Shown in pieces: positions 23,201 to 34,778 of a stretch of 64,000 nt of DNA. The DNA is from Berberis thunbergii. Lineage: Eukaryota > Streptophyta > Magnoliopsida > Ranunculales > Berberidaceae. The notes under the pieces were generated by a model. That model had not been told where the DNA came from. It made no database searches and saw only the letters and a list, made by a program, of their open reading frames with translations. A program made the translations under genes and the position numbers. Each line of letters begins with the position of its first letter. Within the stretch, counting starts at the first letter, position 1. The DNA is taken from NCBI GenBank assembly GCA_003290165.1, contig QNQO01000678.1, positions 1 to 64,000 on the forward strand, given 5' to 3'.

Positions 23201-26200
23201 GTCCATAACAAGGATCGTAACATTGCCCCATGTTTTCAAAGCCGACGTCCTCGTCGACCCACTCTATTGACACTGGCTCTGTGAGCCTTCTTTCAGCTAC
23301 CAGTATTCAACAACTTAGCACTATGCTCATACATAATGCTAAATAATTTTAATCCAACCTATAGGTCGCCCCTGCCGGGATTCGAACCTTGGATGTGGGG
23401 TTTGGCTATAATACCAATTGTTATGAACCAACCAACTCTCCCAAAAGCCCGAGCTGTTCAGGAGGGGAAGGTCCATAACAAGGATCGTAACATGATCCCT
23501 TCTAGACACTTGAAACATAAAAATGGAGCAGATTATTGAACAGTGAAATGCTTTAGAGTTGCAAGAATTCAGAAGAGATTACGTTCTACACGAATAAACT
23601 CCTACAGCCTCACTTTATTTCCTTCATTTCAGTTTCAATTTTTTAAGAGGTCAGAACTGATGTTCTGAAGGTGCACCAAGTAGAGGCTGTAGTTTTTTTC
23701 CCCTCGTCAACAATCAGGGTACCATTTCATTGCTTTACATTGATCATGTTTTGTTCTCTAGATAAATATCATGGGATTCCAAGTTAAGTTGTGAACTGAT
23801 TATGAGGTTCACAAGTTAAGTTAGTTCTTCGATTGTAAGATACATATAAAGGGATTCAGGACACAGTGCATGCCATCTTCTCAATGTTGCACGTAGTAGT
23901 TCAAAATGCATCATAATCTCTCATAGCTATATAAAGTATCTCAAGCTTTTGTTTTTTGCCCAGGGAAAGGTCATTATGTGTTTATTATTTCGTTTTATTA
24001 AATGTCCTTCGGCTTCCAAGTCTGTATTGACATTTTACTGCTACAGGTTAGGGAAATTGTGGCTGTTTTGGATCTTGACGTTCTATTTTATCCTTGTCCG
24101 AGAAATAGTCCTAACTTCCGTCCAAAGGTTCTTCAAATGGGAGGAAAACAACAGTTTCCTTACATGGTATTGCTTGTTGTTCTTTGGTTTCTTTCTTTTC
24201 TCGTTCTACCTTTATTTTATTTTCAATTGTAATTTTCAAGAAATGCTTGTAAAGTCAAGTAGTCAACTTATTTGTTTTTCCTTTTTGTTCTATATAATAA
24301 GCTTAGCCATGATATGAAATCCAGGTAATTGAAATGCCTTAAATGTCAGTAATCTATGTTTAATCATATTGATCCAGTTTCTGAATCTAATATTTACGAT
24401 CTATAATGAAACAGAGCCATGGGCAAACAAACATAAGTAAAGGAAATGATATTTCAGGGAATCACCTTTTATACTTTCCCATGTCTGGAAAAATTGTCAT
24501 TTTTTATTCTTCTGTATTGATAAAGTTTTCTATATGACTTTAACATCATTTTGTTTATACTTTTTCATTGAATATTGTCAATGAAGTTCAGGTTAACTAA
24601 CATCTATAAGAATGCACAATGAGAATGCATTACATTGATCGTACAAACTTTTAATAGCAAGAATCTTCTTTTTTTCAGGCTTGAGTCCTATTTATTTGCA
24701 TAAGATGTAAAATGGAGCCAATGATTAGATTTTCAATGATTGCAGGTGGATCCCAATACAGGAGTATCTATGTACGAATCGGATGACATAATTAAGTATT
24801 TGGTTGGAAAATATGGTGCGTAAGCGTGTTCACCTACCCAAAACTACCAGGGTTTTTCCATATGTTGTTGATTGGTTTATCAAGCCCATACTATGCTTGT
24901 ATTTCAAGTGGACAACTGATTATGAACACTTGAAATTGTTCTTCCAAGACAATAATAGCATATTTAAGTTCAGTACTTTTTTTCTCCTTCTCTATCCTGG
25001 AATATTAAGTCGTTGTCCTAGAATTTTCAAGAAATTTCTCCTGTTACGGCTATCTTTTCAAGGGTTTGTATACATTCATGATTAGTTAGTGCTATTGTGC
25101 TGATGTGATGTATATACCTAAGAATTCTTTTAGTGACTTCTGTTTACAGATATGTTCCTACATAGCCCACAATGGTATTTGACTTTTACTTTATGGACTT
25201 TGTTCTTATACAGGTGACGGAACCGTGCCTTTGACTCTGTCACTTGGACTACTAACCGTAAGTCTCCCCTCCATGCCCCCTCCTTCCCTGTGATTGCTGA
25301 ATATAACTATGCAACTGTAAATTTTTGCTTCTGGTTTTGGTAATGTTGCCTGTTTCTTACATACATTGCAGACTTTAACTGCAGGATTTGCGATGATTGG
25401 TCGCATGGGGAAGGTAACGTAGCTTTGATCCTTGTCCTTCTCTTTTCGTTCAGACGTCTAGAAAGTGAAAGTTCAGAGTGTCATGGCTATAGGAAATCTT
25501 AGTTTGTTCCTTTTATCTGCCTTTCTATTTTGAGCTCTTAGTTCAATGTGTCATGCTGAAGGCAAGGAACATGATATGGTTGTTTTGAGCTGAACAATGA
25601 TATGGCTTGAACGAGCGGTTCTGGCATGTAGTTGGTTAGCAATACTGAATGTTGTGTTCATTCAGTATTTTTAGGTGAAAATTTCCATTTAATTTATTTT
25701 TGTATAATCAAGATAATGCTCCTAGGGTAAAACCTCTACAAAAGGAGGTTTGATCAGCTAAACCTAGGGTTTAGGCAATCAATTCTTGGCTGATCTTTGT
25801 ACCACTCTTGGGGGTTTCTTTGCTTGGTTATTATCCTTGTAATGGTGGGAAGATTAAAGAAGCAGTGTAGGCTTTCCAAGTTGTATTATCTTTACACTGA
25901 TTATGGATTTGTTCGTAGTTGTTTCCCATTGTGCATTCCTTGGATATGAGGATTTTCTATGCATATGCTCATCTTCTTTGCGTGGTGTTTGTGATCTTAT
26001 CATTAAATTTACTAGTCTTCAATGTTATCAACCATTGCCCCGATCTTGGTAGGTCATATTGCATAACATAAATGGTTAAGTTTTAGGTTTGGTTGATACT
26101 ACTACTTAGAAAACAAAATCCATTTAAAGATTTTTTTGTTCAATATATGAAGTTTTGCAATTGAAAAATCTTCCTAAACAATGTTTGAAGCTGCTGCCTT

Positions 26201-28509
26201 ATTTCTTTTGTCAGGGATCCATTTATACTCCTGCTAAAATGCCGCCAAAGCCCCTTGAGCTTTGGGCATATGAGGTAATATCTGAAACAACCATATCCCA
26301 TGTTCTTAGATAAATACTTCTGGTCATGCGTGTGTTGATTTTTGGATATTAATTTCCAGGCCTCAAGTCTTTCTTTCTTTGCTGTGAGCTATTTTCATGT
26401 TAAAATCTTTGAATTTGTAACATAGTATGTAATCTTCTCTACAGCCTTCCCCCTTCTGCAAGATTGTACGTGAGCTATTGGTTGAGTTAGAGCTACCTCA
26501 CATACTGCACAGGTAAATATTTTATATCCTAATCAGGAAGTAATTCACTATTGCTACATCCTGTCGCTGTTTTGTTGGATGGAAATTTTTAAGAATTTTG
26601 TTTCTTTTGCTTTTACGTTTGACCTGAAGTTTTATTAGTAGATGATGGTTTTGATACCTTGTATTGTGACTTATGAAAGCGGAGTAGTAGGACAATGATA
26701 ATGGTGGTGTTGGCATTTCTACATTTATGATAAAAATAAAATTGCAAAGAAACTTAAATTTCAAATAAACTATAACTGAAAGATAAAGTAGGAATCAAAA
26801 GAAATAAATCTACTATAAAAATAAATAAAATAAACAAAGTAAAATTCTTTTCATCAATCAACCTAACTGGGCACCTTTTATAATTGACCTAACTTCTAAA
26901 ACAAGAAACAAACCCTAAACCTAATTGAAAACCTTATTACAATAATACTAGAACTTCTAATATTCCTAAAATACTATTATTGCTAAAAGAATCAAATTAC
27001 AAGGAGGAATATAGCATTAATATAATTACATCAATATACAAGTAGGAATATAGCATTAATAGCATTGTCTTTTGCCAACTTTTGGCAACTAGAGCGCACC
27101 CTCCCCATCAACCAAATCTGACTGCTCCACCTAGATATTGTTCTTTGCATTATGTGTGTGTGATTAATTGCTGGAGGACTTTTCATTGTCTAGATTGGTG
27201 CAAACAAAATTTTGTTATCCTTGATATGATAAGTTTTTTAGGATAATTTTTTAAGTGATTCTATCTAAAACAAATGAAAGAAGAAGAAAAAAAGAAAAAT
27301 AAATTGTAAGGATTGGCAGTGTAAAATTGACCTTAAAGGTGGAACGACACAACACCTAAACACCAAAGAGTAATCAAACAACACGAGATTCAACTAAGGC
27401 TTCGTTTTTCACAGGAGAAAACCAATCTCTTCCCCAAGAAGTTCAATCCTCAGAACATAACAACCAAACAACAAATGCCCCCTATTAATCTAGTCTATTT
27501 AGGCTTTACAAGTAAAAAAGAGTCCTAAAATAGCAAGTAATTGACTCTGAACTGGTAGTGCTGTGCTGCTGGAGGTCGTCGTTTTGAACCACAAATCTGG
27601 TTTTACATCGCAGTAAATTTCCTGGCTGAGGCCACTGGTTTGAGTTTTGAACCTGGGTTGTTTCATTTGCACTACGGAACTAGCGATTTCATGGTTTGGA
27701 CCATGAGTTCTTTCTGCTACAATTTGAGCTCGTATATCAATCAGTACTAAATCTAGTTTCCTTTCCAAGAAAAAAAGAGTTTTTTCTCTTGAGCAAAACC
27801 TGGTTTGAGAAGTCCCTTGCCCCTGCCAATCACTCAATCAGCTTTTCACCCGTTTTCTTCATCTTAAAAAGGTTCAGTCAAAGATTTATTCCTGTGAGAT
27901 AGCATATTTTCTGAGGAATCACCATAGATGCTGTTGGGTACAGTATTTTAACAAGGGAATTCTACTGCAATATTGAGGAAGCTAACAATGTTGTTCAGTT
28001 TTGAGTTGATATGGTTGCAAGTATAGGATGCAATTATACTTTCAAGTTGTTGAATCTCGTAATTATTTTGGATAAATGTTCTTTACCCCTTTACAAGTCA
28101 CATACATTGTCTTTTCAAAGTTTGATTGTGAACTGAGTTTCGGTGAATTCAATTACTTCAACATGTTTCTAGTTCTCCCTCTACTCTTTGTATATCATTG
28201 TTTCATTGCTGGTCTCGCTTCCTCTTCTTATCATCATAAGTTGTGGCTTGGCATTGCAGCTGTGCCCGTGGCAGTCCAAAGAGGCAGATATTGTATCAGA
28301 AGACAGGACACTTTCAGGTATCCAACGATGCTAATTCATTTAAGTTCAACGAATTAGACGAAAGTGTGAGTTTGCCGCAATGAGCAGTACCTTACTGGTT
28401 AAAACTAAAATATGAGCAGGTGCCTTATTTAGAAGACCCCAACACTGGAGTAAGCATGTTTGAAAGTGCAGAAATCATTGACTATCTACGATCGACTTAT
28501 GTACTCTGA
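17274..28509 (+). CDS. Plastid-type protein with two glutaredoxin/GST-N-like domains
   Basis: Twelve exons join in frame to 331 residues: 17274-17566, 17665-17723, 22308-22380, 22533-22551, 24047-24166, 24746-24815, 25214-25257, 25372-25413, 26215-26274, 26445-26512, 28260-28317, 28420-28509. All introns have GT and AG ends. The first ~80 residues are rich in S, T and P like a transit peptide; a hydrophobic stretch (LSASIALILRFGTGVFVSG) follows. Domain 1 starts IEIYEFEGCPFCRKVREIV with redox cysteines C143 and C146 and FPYMVDPNTG. Domain 2 starts ELWAYEPSPFCKIVREL, with only C265 of the pair, and VPYLEDPNTG. This matches plant 'thioredoxin family' proteins of the At5g03880 type. The biochemical substrate is unknown. 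The microexon 4 (19 nt) carries the CPFC motif. Introns 2, 4 and 10 hold transposons. Confidence 0.9.
18429..20027. mobile_element. Non-autonomous hAT element with 8-bp target duplication
   Basis: The ends are TAGGGATGGCA at 18429 and its inverse TGCCATCCCTA ending at 20027. They are flanked by the perfect 8-base direct repeat TGAACAAT (18421-18428 and 20028-20035), the hallmark of hAT transposons. GGCGGATTT-rich subterminal sequence is present at both ends. No transposase frame is visible. It sits inside the small LTR element and itself contains another insertion. Confidence 0.88.
18778..19202. mobile_element. hAT-like MITE nested in the hAT element
   Basis: The ends are TAGGGTTGAAAAA at 18778 and its inverse (TTTTTGTTCAACCCTA) ending at 19202. 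Flanks CTCTCTGC and TTCTTTGC agree at six of eight positions. The interior is full of AACCGA/TCGGTT motifs in both orientations and has no coding capacity. Confidence 0.75.
23149..23492 (-). mobile_element. TRIM retrotransposon in intron 4
   Basis: Two 74-bp direct repeats (23149-23222 and 23419-23492) start TGTTATGAACC and end GGATCGTAACA and differ at a single base. The target duplication TGATC is perfect (23144-23148 and 23493-23497). On the minus strand a primer site close to the tRNA-Met type (TGGTATTATAGCC, 23404-23416) abuts the right LTR, and a short purine tract follows the left LTR. With only 344 bp and no coding sequence it is a terminal-repeat retrotransposon in miniature. Confidence 0.92.
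26647..26985 (-). repeat. Third copy of the intron-2 LTR, diverged, in intron 10
   Basis: Sequence around 26820-26985 (CTTCTAAAACA...AACAAACCCTAAACCTAATTG, ATTCCTAAAATACTATTATT) aligns with the LTRs at 18023 and 21178. At 26647-26658 a tRNA-Met-like primer site may survive. It is probably a solo or truncated LTR of the same family. Confidence 0.55.
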
Positions 28510-31461
28510 TAAACACGCCACGCACTGGAGCTCTTAAGGTTATTTGCTCTTGAAGATTATATGTATAATTGTATTAGCTTCTATATTTTTCTTGGAAGTT
28601 AATTTTTCCTCGACCAACCTTCTATACAGTATATTCAGTTTCTTCTGTTGAATAAGACCCTTGAGTTGTGTAATAATGAAGCACAGTTTTAGAAACTTTG
28701 ATTCAGTCTGTCCTTATAAATAAAAGTGGTATCGTTATAAAGCCGTTGTTTTCAGGCAAACTAAGAAGTTCCGAGGGTACGGAAATATTTGGATCACTCA
28801 AATTAACATGTTTAAAGTGGACTGGATTATGAAGTTGGTAGATTGAGGTCCAGTGACACCTCTTAGTACTATGGATAAATTGATAGAAAAACATAAATAA
28901 CATAGGAAATTTAATGAACAAAGCTATGGCCCTATTACTATATACATCAATATAAACAATCATTGTGGTTTTATTGTTCGTTAGAACGTAAAAAGAACCA
29001 CCCTCATCAGTCAATTTGTCTTTGCCACATTGCAAGATATTGTTGCTGACGAGGTTTAGTAGTGTAGTGGCATTTTGTCGACAATAATAGGTACCCAAGG
29101 TAGTGAGTTTGAGAGGATCAGGTGTTCAAGATGTGTGTGTGTGGGTGGTACCCCGTAAGGTGCCATCTGGTGGGAACAGTATACCTTAACCTCGGTAATG
29201 TGTTTTACTTGTGCTTTTCATGTCTCAATTGGTCATCTGTTTGTTACCGGGTCTGTTGTATGCTTTACATTAGTGTATATATGATGTCATTACTGTTAGA
29301 TTAACAGCTCTTGCCAGGAAACTGTTTGTCTTGATGGGTTATAAGCTAGAATTTGGCTGCAGATCATTAGATTACAATTTGTATTTTTGAATACCTCTTT
29401 TCAGTGTATATTGTTACTTTATATAGGTTAGATTCCACTCTATTGGCCACAAGTATTGGGTTACTAATCGAAAAAAAAAAAAATCATAGCATCAGGAATT
29501 CATACTCTTTACGTTTCAATGTGCAATTGGTCATCCATGTTATCAGTCCCTGGCCCTGACGAATATTCGGCACTGGATTTCAGATGCTGTTAAGTGTGAG
29601 GTCCTCCTCCCCACTACCACCACCACCACAAGTAATTCTAAAGTTGTACACTCTTATAAAGCTTCCCATTCTGTCTGTCATTCATAAGGAGAGATACCAA
29701 CTAAAGGTCTTGCAAAAGCAGTAGTATGGTCACATTGTGGGAAAACTCTGGAAGATTACATAGTTGACCCAGTTCTCTCTCTTCTTCTTTTTTCTGAGTG
29801 AGGAATCTCTCTATCCAGGTTTGAAGCTATAAAGAAAAGAGATGTCTACTCTTGTTGTCATCTTATGTGGTGGATAGATTAGAATACTTGATATATGACC
29901 TACATATTCATCACACAATTTACCTTTAGTAAAGGTGGGGGGGGGGGAATATGTATCTGACTGCAACCCCACTCCTCATTACTTCCACACATTGCACGTT
30001 TGTTATCCCAATTATTTTTGTTGGAGAATTTTTTTAGTGATTTTTAGCCTTTTTGTTATAGGTTTGAATCGTTAGAGTGGAAGTAAATGGGTTTTACCAT
30101 CAAAAGGCAGACAAAAACCAATAACATGCCACATTGAGATTAGTTTTGTAATTCGTGACTCTGTGGCTGGATCTTCCAATTCTGATCAGGAGAATGTATT
30201 TAAACGTGCATGGTGGGAAACACATGTTGAGTTGAGAAACAGAGTCAGAACATGAGGAGGGAGGAGGCAGAATGACCTTTTTAGTGTAGTAATGCCACGA
30301 CGGCTTCCAATCAATGGTTGGGCTAGGTCAGACCATAAGGCCGGCCAGAATGACAAGTCCATGTATGGTGGGGTAGATTCTGCAAAAAAAAAAAAAAAAA
30401 AAAAAAAAAACTTTTGGCCTTGTTTTCCTCCAAAATGACATTGATGGTTTCTAAAACTACAATGGACTAGGTTAAGGATGATAAATAATGTAGTTTATCC
30501 TTATCTTACTATAAAATATCTAAGACTTAATTTTCATATAGTTATATACGAGCTGACAAAGTTTTCGGCAATTTTGGCCTGGGCTTGGGATTAAGAATGT
30601 AGGTTTGTTCGAGTCAGATAACCAGTGGCAAAAGATGTTGTATTAAGCTGATGTTCTTCCGGGATAAAGTTGTGGTGGTGGTGTTTTGTTACTTTTTCTA
30701 GTTTGAGTTAATCATCAAAACTTTGTTACACATAAGTGATTGGACGAGTATTTCACGACTTCGTTAACATTATAATATCAAGTGATGGGTTTATGTAATC
30801 ATACACAACGCATCTCTAATATCTCTTTCTAATGCCAGTTATTTACATACATCATAATGTGTCTTAATGAAAGAAACTTAATCGATGTTTTGGGAATGAT
30901 ATAGATTATGAAACAACTTAGAAATATTGTAGACGGGACGTTTTAGGTTTTTACTGGGTCAAAATGAAGGGTATAAAAAACACAAGTATTGACGATGAGA
31001 GTTCACAGAATAAAACTCTATTGGTTGTGTGGCAGGGCCAACATGTCGCTATCTCATGATACTTTTTTTAATTCAGTAGAAAATACCAAAAATTTTGCTA
31101 TTATCTTATGCAATTGTCATAAAATTGGGACATCCTGGAAATACTTTTTTATTACTGTATACGGGCATTTAGTTGGCACTCACATCAAAGAAAATCATTG
31201 ACAACTCATCTCTAAGTGAAATGATAAAAACAATTAAAATCTAATAAAGCTCATAGTCATTTGTTGCATAAAAAAAATTCCAAATTTTCTAATTAAGCTA
31301 TAATTCAGTTAATAACAATTGAAACCCCATTGTTTTTAAAATTAGATGAGTAAGCATAACCCACCAACAAAAGGTTATGTATAGCAAATTTAGGTTCAGA
31401 ATTTAAACACATTTTGTCTTTACCATCACTTGAACTTCAGCCATACTTGCAAAACTATTCC
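28510..31461. other. Intergenic region, no gene recognised
   Basis: About 3 kb between the two host genes. It holds the 3' UTR of the redox gene at its left, an 11-base G run near 29940, a 27-base A run at 30384-30410, and short reading frames without coding character. The A run could be the tail of a retroposed sequence, but I could not find a source or a target duplication. Confidence 0.5.
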
Positions 31462-31469
31462 TATAAATT
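31462..31469 (+). promoter_or_regulatory. TATA box of the carbonic anhydrase gene
   Basis: TATAAATT lies 80 bp upstream of the start codon at 31542, a normal spacing for a plant gene with a 5' leader of about 45-50 bases. Confidence 0.6.
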
Positions 31470-31541
31470 AAACCTTCCATTCTTCACTTCCTCAAAACTT
31501 ACAAACAGAGAACCCAGAGTAAGAAGCTGACTAGCTCTAAT

Positions 31542-32991
31542 ATGTACGTAATGGCCACCAGAAACCATGTTCTCCTCGTCGGCTTTGTGATGTTTTTCAG
31601 TGCAACCTTAACTGAACGTGAGCTACTATTATATATGTTCTCCTTCCTTGTGAATTTGTTTCATTAGAAATGATGTTAGAAACTGATTTTGAGTATGATT
31701 TTTTTTTTTTTCCCAGAGAAATTGTTACGATTTAGCTACACTGGATCTACTGGACCTGAGCACTGGGGCACCTTGAGTTCAGCTGCTCACGCGTGCAAAC
31801 ACGGAAAACATCAATCCCCCATCAACATTGTGAGCAAGGATCTTGTATTCAACCCAAAGTTGCCAAAGTTGGGCAGGGAACATGACGTTGCCAATGGTTC
31901 ATTAATCAACACAGGTGTTAGCGTTGGGGTTCGAATATTTCAGCTCTATCATAAATCTAGCTTATATTTCCTAAAGCTTACATCTAATACATGATTTTAG
32001 TTTGGTTGGTATATACTATATAGTTCTCATTTCCAATAGTTTCTAAGAAAGGGTAGTTTTGATTGTTTATTTATTTGTTCTGCAGGTGAAGTATGATCTC
32101 TATGCGGGAGATATAATCATGGATAGCAAAAACTTCACTCTAAAGCAAATGCATTGGCATACACCTTCTGAGCACTCACTCAATGGACAACGGTATGATG
32201 CTTGATGAACTTTTAATGTTTCCTAGAACTCATGTTGAGTCGAGTCTTTTTTTAATCTATGCAGTTTCGCTGCTGAGCTTCATTTAGTCCACACAACCCC
32301 TCAGGGTTCTTTTGCAGTGATATCAGTCCTCTACAAAGATGGCGCTGCTGATCCAATGATCGATCAAGTAAAAAACTGGAACAATTTATTAATGCTTTAA
32401 TTATTCTGGCATCATAGTCAATAAAATTGTTGGAATTGAATCAAATAACAAAACTGTGGGTTGTTTGATTACGCAGATGAAGACTCGGTTGGAATTACTG
32501 GCTAAGCCGAATCGCGTGTCTCAGCATGAAACCAAAGTTAGCGTCTATACCAAGGGATTGACGGCTGGCAGCCAAAAGTACATGAGATATCATGGTTCTC
32601 TTACTGTTCCTCCCTGCTCTGAAAATGTTCTTTGGACCATCCTTGCCAAGGTAATGTATACTTGTACCAAACCAAAAACTTTTACCTTTCTAGGGTGCAA
32701 AAAACCATTAGACTCGTCTGTGGTGACCAAAAAGATTAGACCTGGCAACGAAAGGAAGGGCTTTTGAACAAAATGTCAATTTGAAAAATTTTATGGTCAG
32801 TTTTTGGCAATTTAAAAGAAACCTTAATGAATAATATGGTTCATGGATGAATGCAGCCGAGAGAAATATCAAAGGAGCAAATAGCACTTCTGAAGGCTCC
32901 ACTGGACTCTACATGCAAAGACAATTCCAGGCCTTCACAACCCCTCAATGGCCGAAAAGTTGAACTCTATGATGAAACTCGTAAGCAGTAA
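31542..32991 (+). CDS. Alpha-type carbonic anhydrase
   Basis: This enzyme interconverts CO2 and bicarbonate using a zinc ion. Six exons join in frame to 268 residues: 31542-31617, 31717-31928, 32086-32192, 32265-32367, 32477-32650, 32857-32991. An N-terminal hydrophobic stretch ([15 protein letters not shown]) is a likely signal peptide, so the product should enter the secretory route. Family signatures are [34 protein letters not shown] and [14 protein letters not shown]. The three zinc ligands are His119, His121 and His138 by my count. Two cysteines suit the usual disulphide. Length is normal for plant alpha-CAs. Intron 2 begins GTTCGA, a poor donor site, but protein similarity across the joint (VSVG to VKYDLYAG) supports it. 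No frameshift is seen; the gene looks intact. Confidence 0.92.
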
Positions 32992-33399
32992 AAGGGTCAC
33001 TCATCAAGAAGTATGATCATAGCTCAACTTTTTTCATTGAGAATCGAATGTAAGTAGTAAGGCTTGTGAGTAGAAAAATGTACACTTATTATATCAATTC
33101 ATAAATACATATTTTCTACAGTAGAAATCATTGAGAAAATTTGTCCCAAGGACTTCCCTCTCCATTAACCTCTTTGAATCATCGATTTGGTAGACACAAT
33201 GTTACCTTGATCCATCCATGTTACTACAACGGCAGACTTGCATATCATTTCACCACAGAGTTCTACTTATCTTCAAGAAAATCTTCTGCTTTTAAAAAAA
33301 GGATGTTGTTGTTTTCGCCCCCAAAAGTATTACACAGTGGATTCAGAACTGCAATCAATTCTAGTATGTATGATGGTCCGGTGAGTTTGATCTGAAATA
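32992..33399 (+). other. 3' UTR and downstream sequence of the carbonic anhydrase gene
   Basis: Non-coding by inspection. The first ~130 bases are probably the 3' UTR. I see no further feature before the RNase H-like relic. Confidence 0.4.
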
Positions 33400-33985
33400 A
33401 ACTAAAGGCCCAAACAATATTGGCCCAGATCCATTAAGGGGTGCCCTGTTATTGTTATTGTTATTATTTTTATTTTTTTTTTGGGGTGGGGACTAAAAAC
33501 GGAATAAATAAATAAAAAAAAAACACAAGCTAACACATCTTTGCTCATATATACGGATCTCCACCATCTCGGATTGAACTTGAGCTCGAGGATACTTGAG
33601 AAGGATTGTTTGTGAAACTTTTGTTGCAACAGGTCAGCAATAGAATTTGCTTCACGACATATATATGAAATTTTTTGATATTTAAGTTCTCTCAAATTTT
33701 GCACCACCGTGGTTTTAGGAACATGGGATTTTAAATTCTCTACTGAACCATTTGTTTGCTAACAAGGCGAGTCTGTTTGAGGAACAATATTTCTGATACC
33801 AAAACAAGAACACTAGAAAGATAAATATGTAGTTTCACTAAAATACTCCTTAATTTTGTGATGTTGTTCATACCTGCAGGTCCAAAATAAAATTGAAACG
33901 CAGCCATGTGCTCATCTCTTGCATCTCTAATAATACCTCCGCCTCCTCCATGATTTTCCTTTGAAGAGCCACCGACAGACATTAA
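33400..33985 (-). pseudogene. RNase H-like domain relic
   Basis: The minus strand carries GGSSKENHGGGGGIIRDARD followed by HMAAFQFYFGP, and, after a frame change, a piece with LRELKYQKISYICREANSIAD. These are the first and last motifs of the plant RNase H-like domain (RVT_3 family), found at the end of LINE elements and in free-standing copies. The catalytic region in the middle is disrupted. It is a dead fragment. Confidence 0.7.
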
Positions 33986-34778
33986 GTGCTACCCAACCTT
34001 AGGCTGAATTAATCCATCTAATTATGATATGTGCACAAAAATTAAACAAAATAACGTCACCATAAATCAGCCAAAGTCCATTATCTCATCTAGAGTGTGA
34101 GAGTTTTAATGGATGAAGTAAGGAACTCAAAATGTTATATTTAAAAGGAAGCACTACAAACCAAATTTAAATTGAAATTCAAAGTATTCCTTTGGAAACA
34201 CCACCACTTCTCTTGATGTACACCACCACCTACTAATTTATTTATTTTTTGATATACTAAAGGACACTACAACTATATAAAGAAAAGAAAAATAACCCTA
34301 ACCCTAACCCTCATCTTCTCCTCTCTTCCTTTCTTCTCCACCACCGTCGCCTCCTTCTCATCATCATCTTCCTCCTCTCCTTTCACCACAACATCCTCCT
34401 CCTCCCCTTCACTCCACCACCTCATCCTCCTCCTCCCCTTCAACACGACCACCTCATTCCCTTCACCAACACAACCACCTCCTCCTCCATCCCTTCACCC
34501 CACAACCTTGCAATCGCTACCGTTCATCCCACCTCCTCCCATCTTCTTCTTCTCTGGGTTTTTTCGCCCTGTTTTTTTCTCCTTCACCGGAGCCTCCGAG
34601 AGGGCAAAAAAATTTTCAATGGTGCAACAAGAACAGAATTACCGCCTTAGTTTGTAAAAAGTATGCGAGGTGCATTCGAATTTCTCATATCGATGGTGCC
34701 ACAAGAACACAGTTACCGTCTCATATGTAAATAAAATGCAAAAAAAAAAAACATAAGCCATTATTTTCGACTGTAAAT

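Noticed and set aside
28703..29098. Minus-strand open frame of 131 residues between the host genes
   Set aside because: No domain, no codon character, no promoter or homologous context; probably chance in AT-rich DNA.
30384..30410. 27-base A run as evidence of a SINE or processed pseudogene
   Set aside because: No A/B box, no coding relic upstream and no target duplication could be found around it.
34296..34313. Telomere-like CCCTAACCCTAACCCT
   Set aside because: Only about two and a half units in a CT-rich terminal stretch; a short motif that occurs by chance or as a promoter box, not an interstitial telomere.
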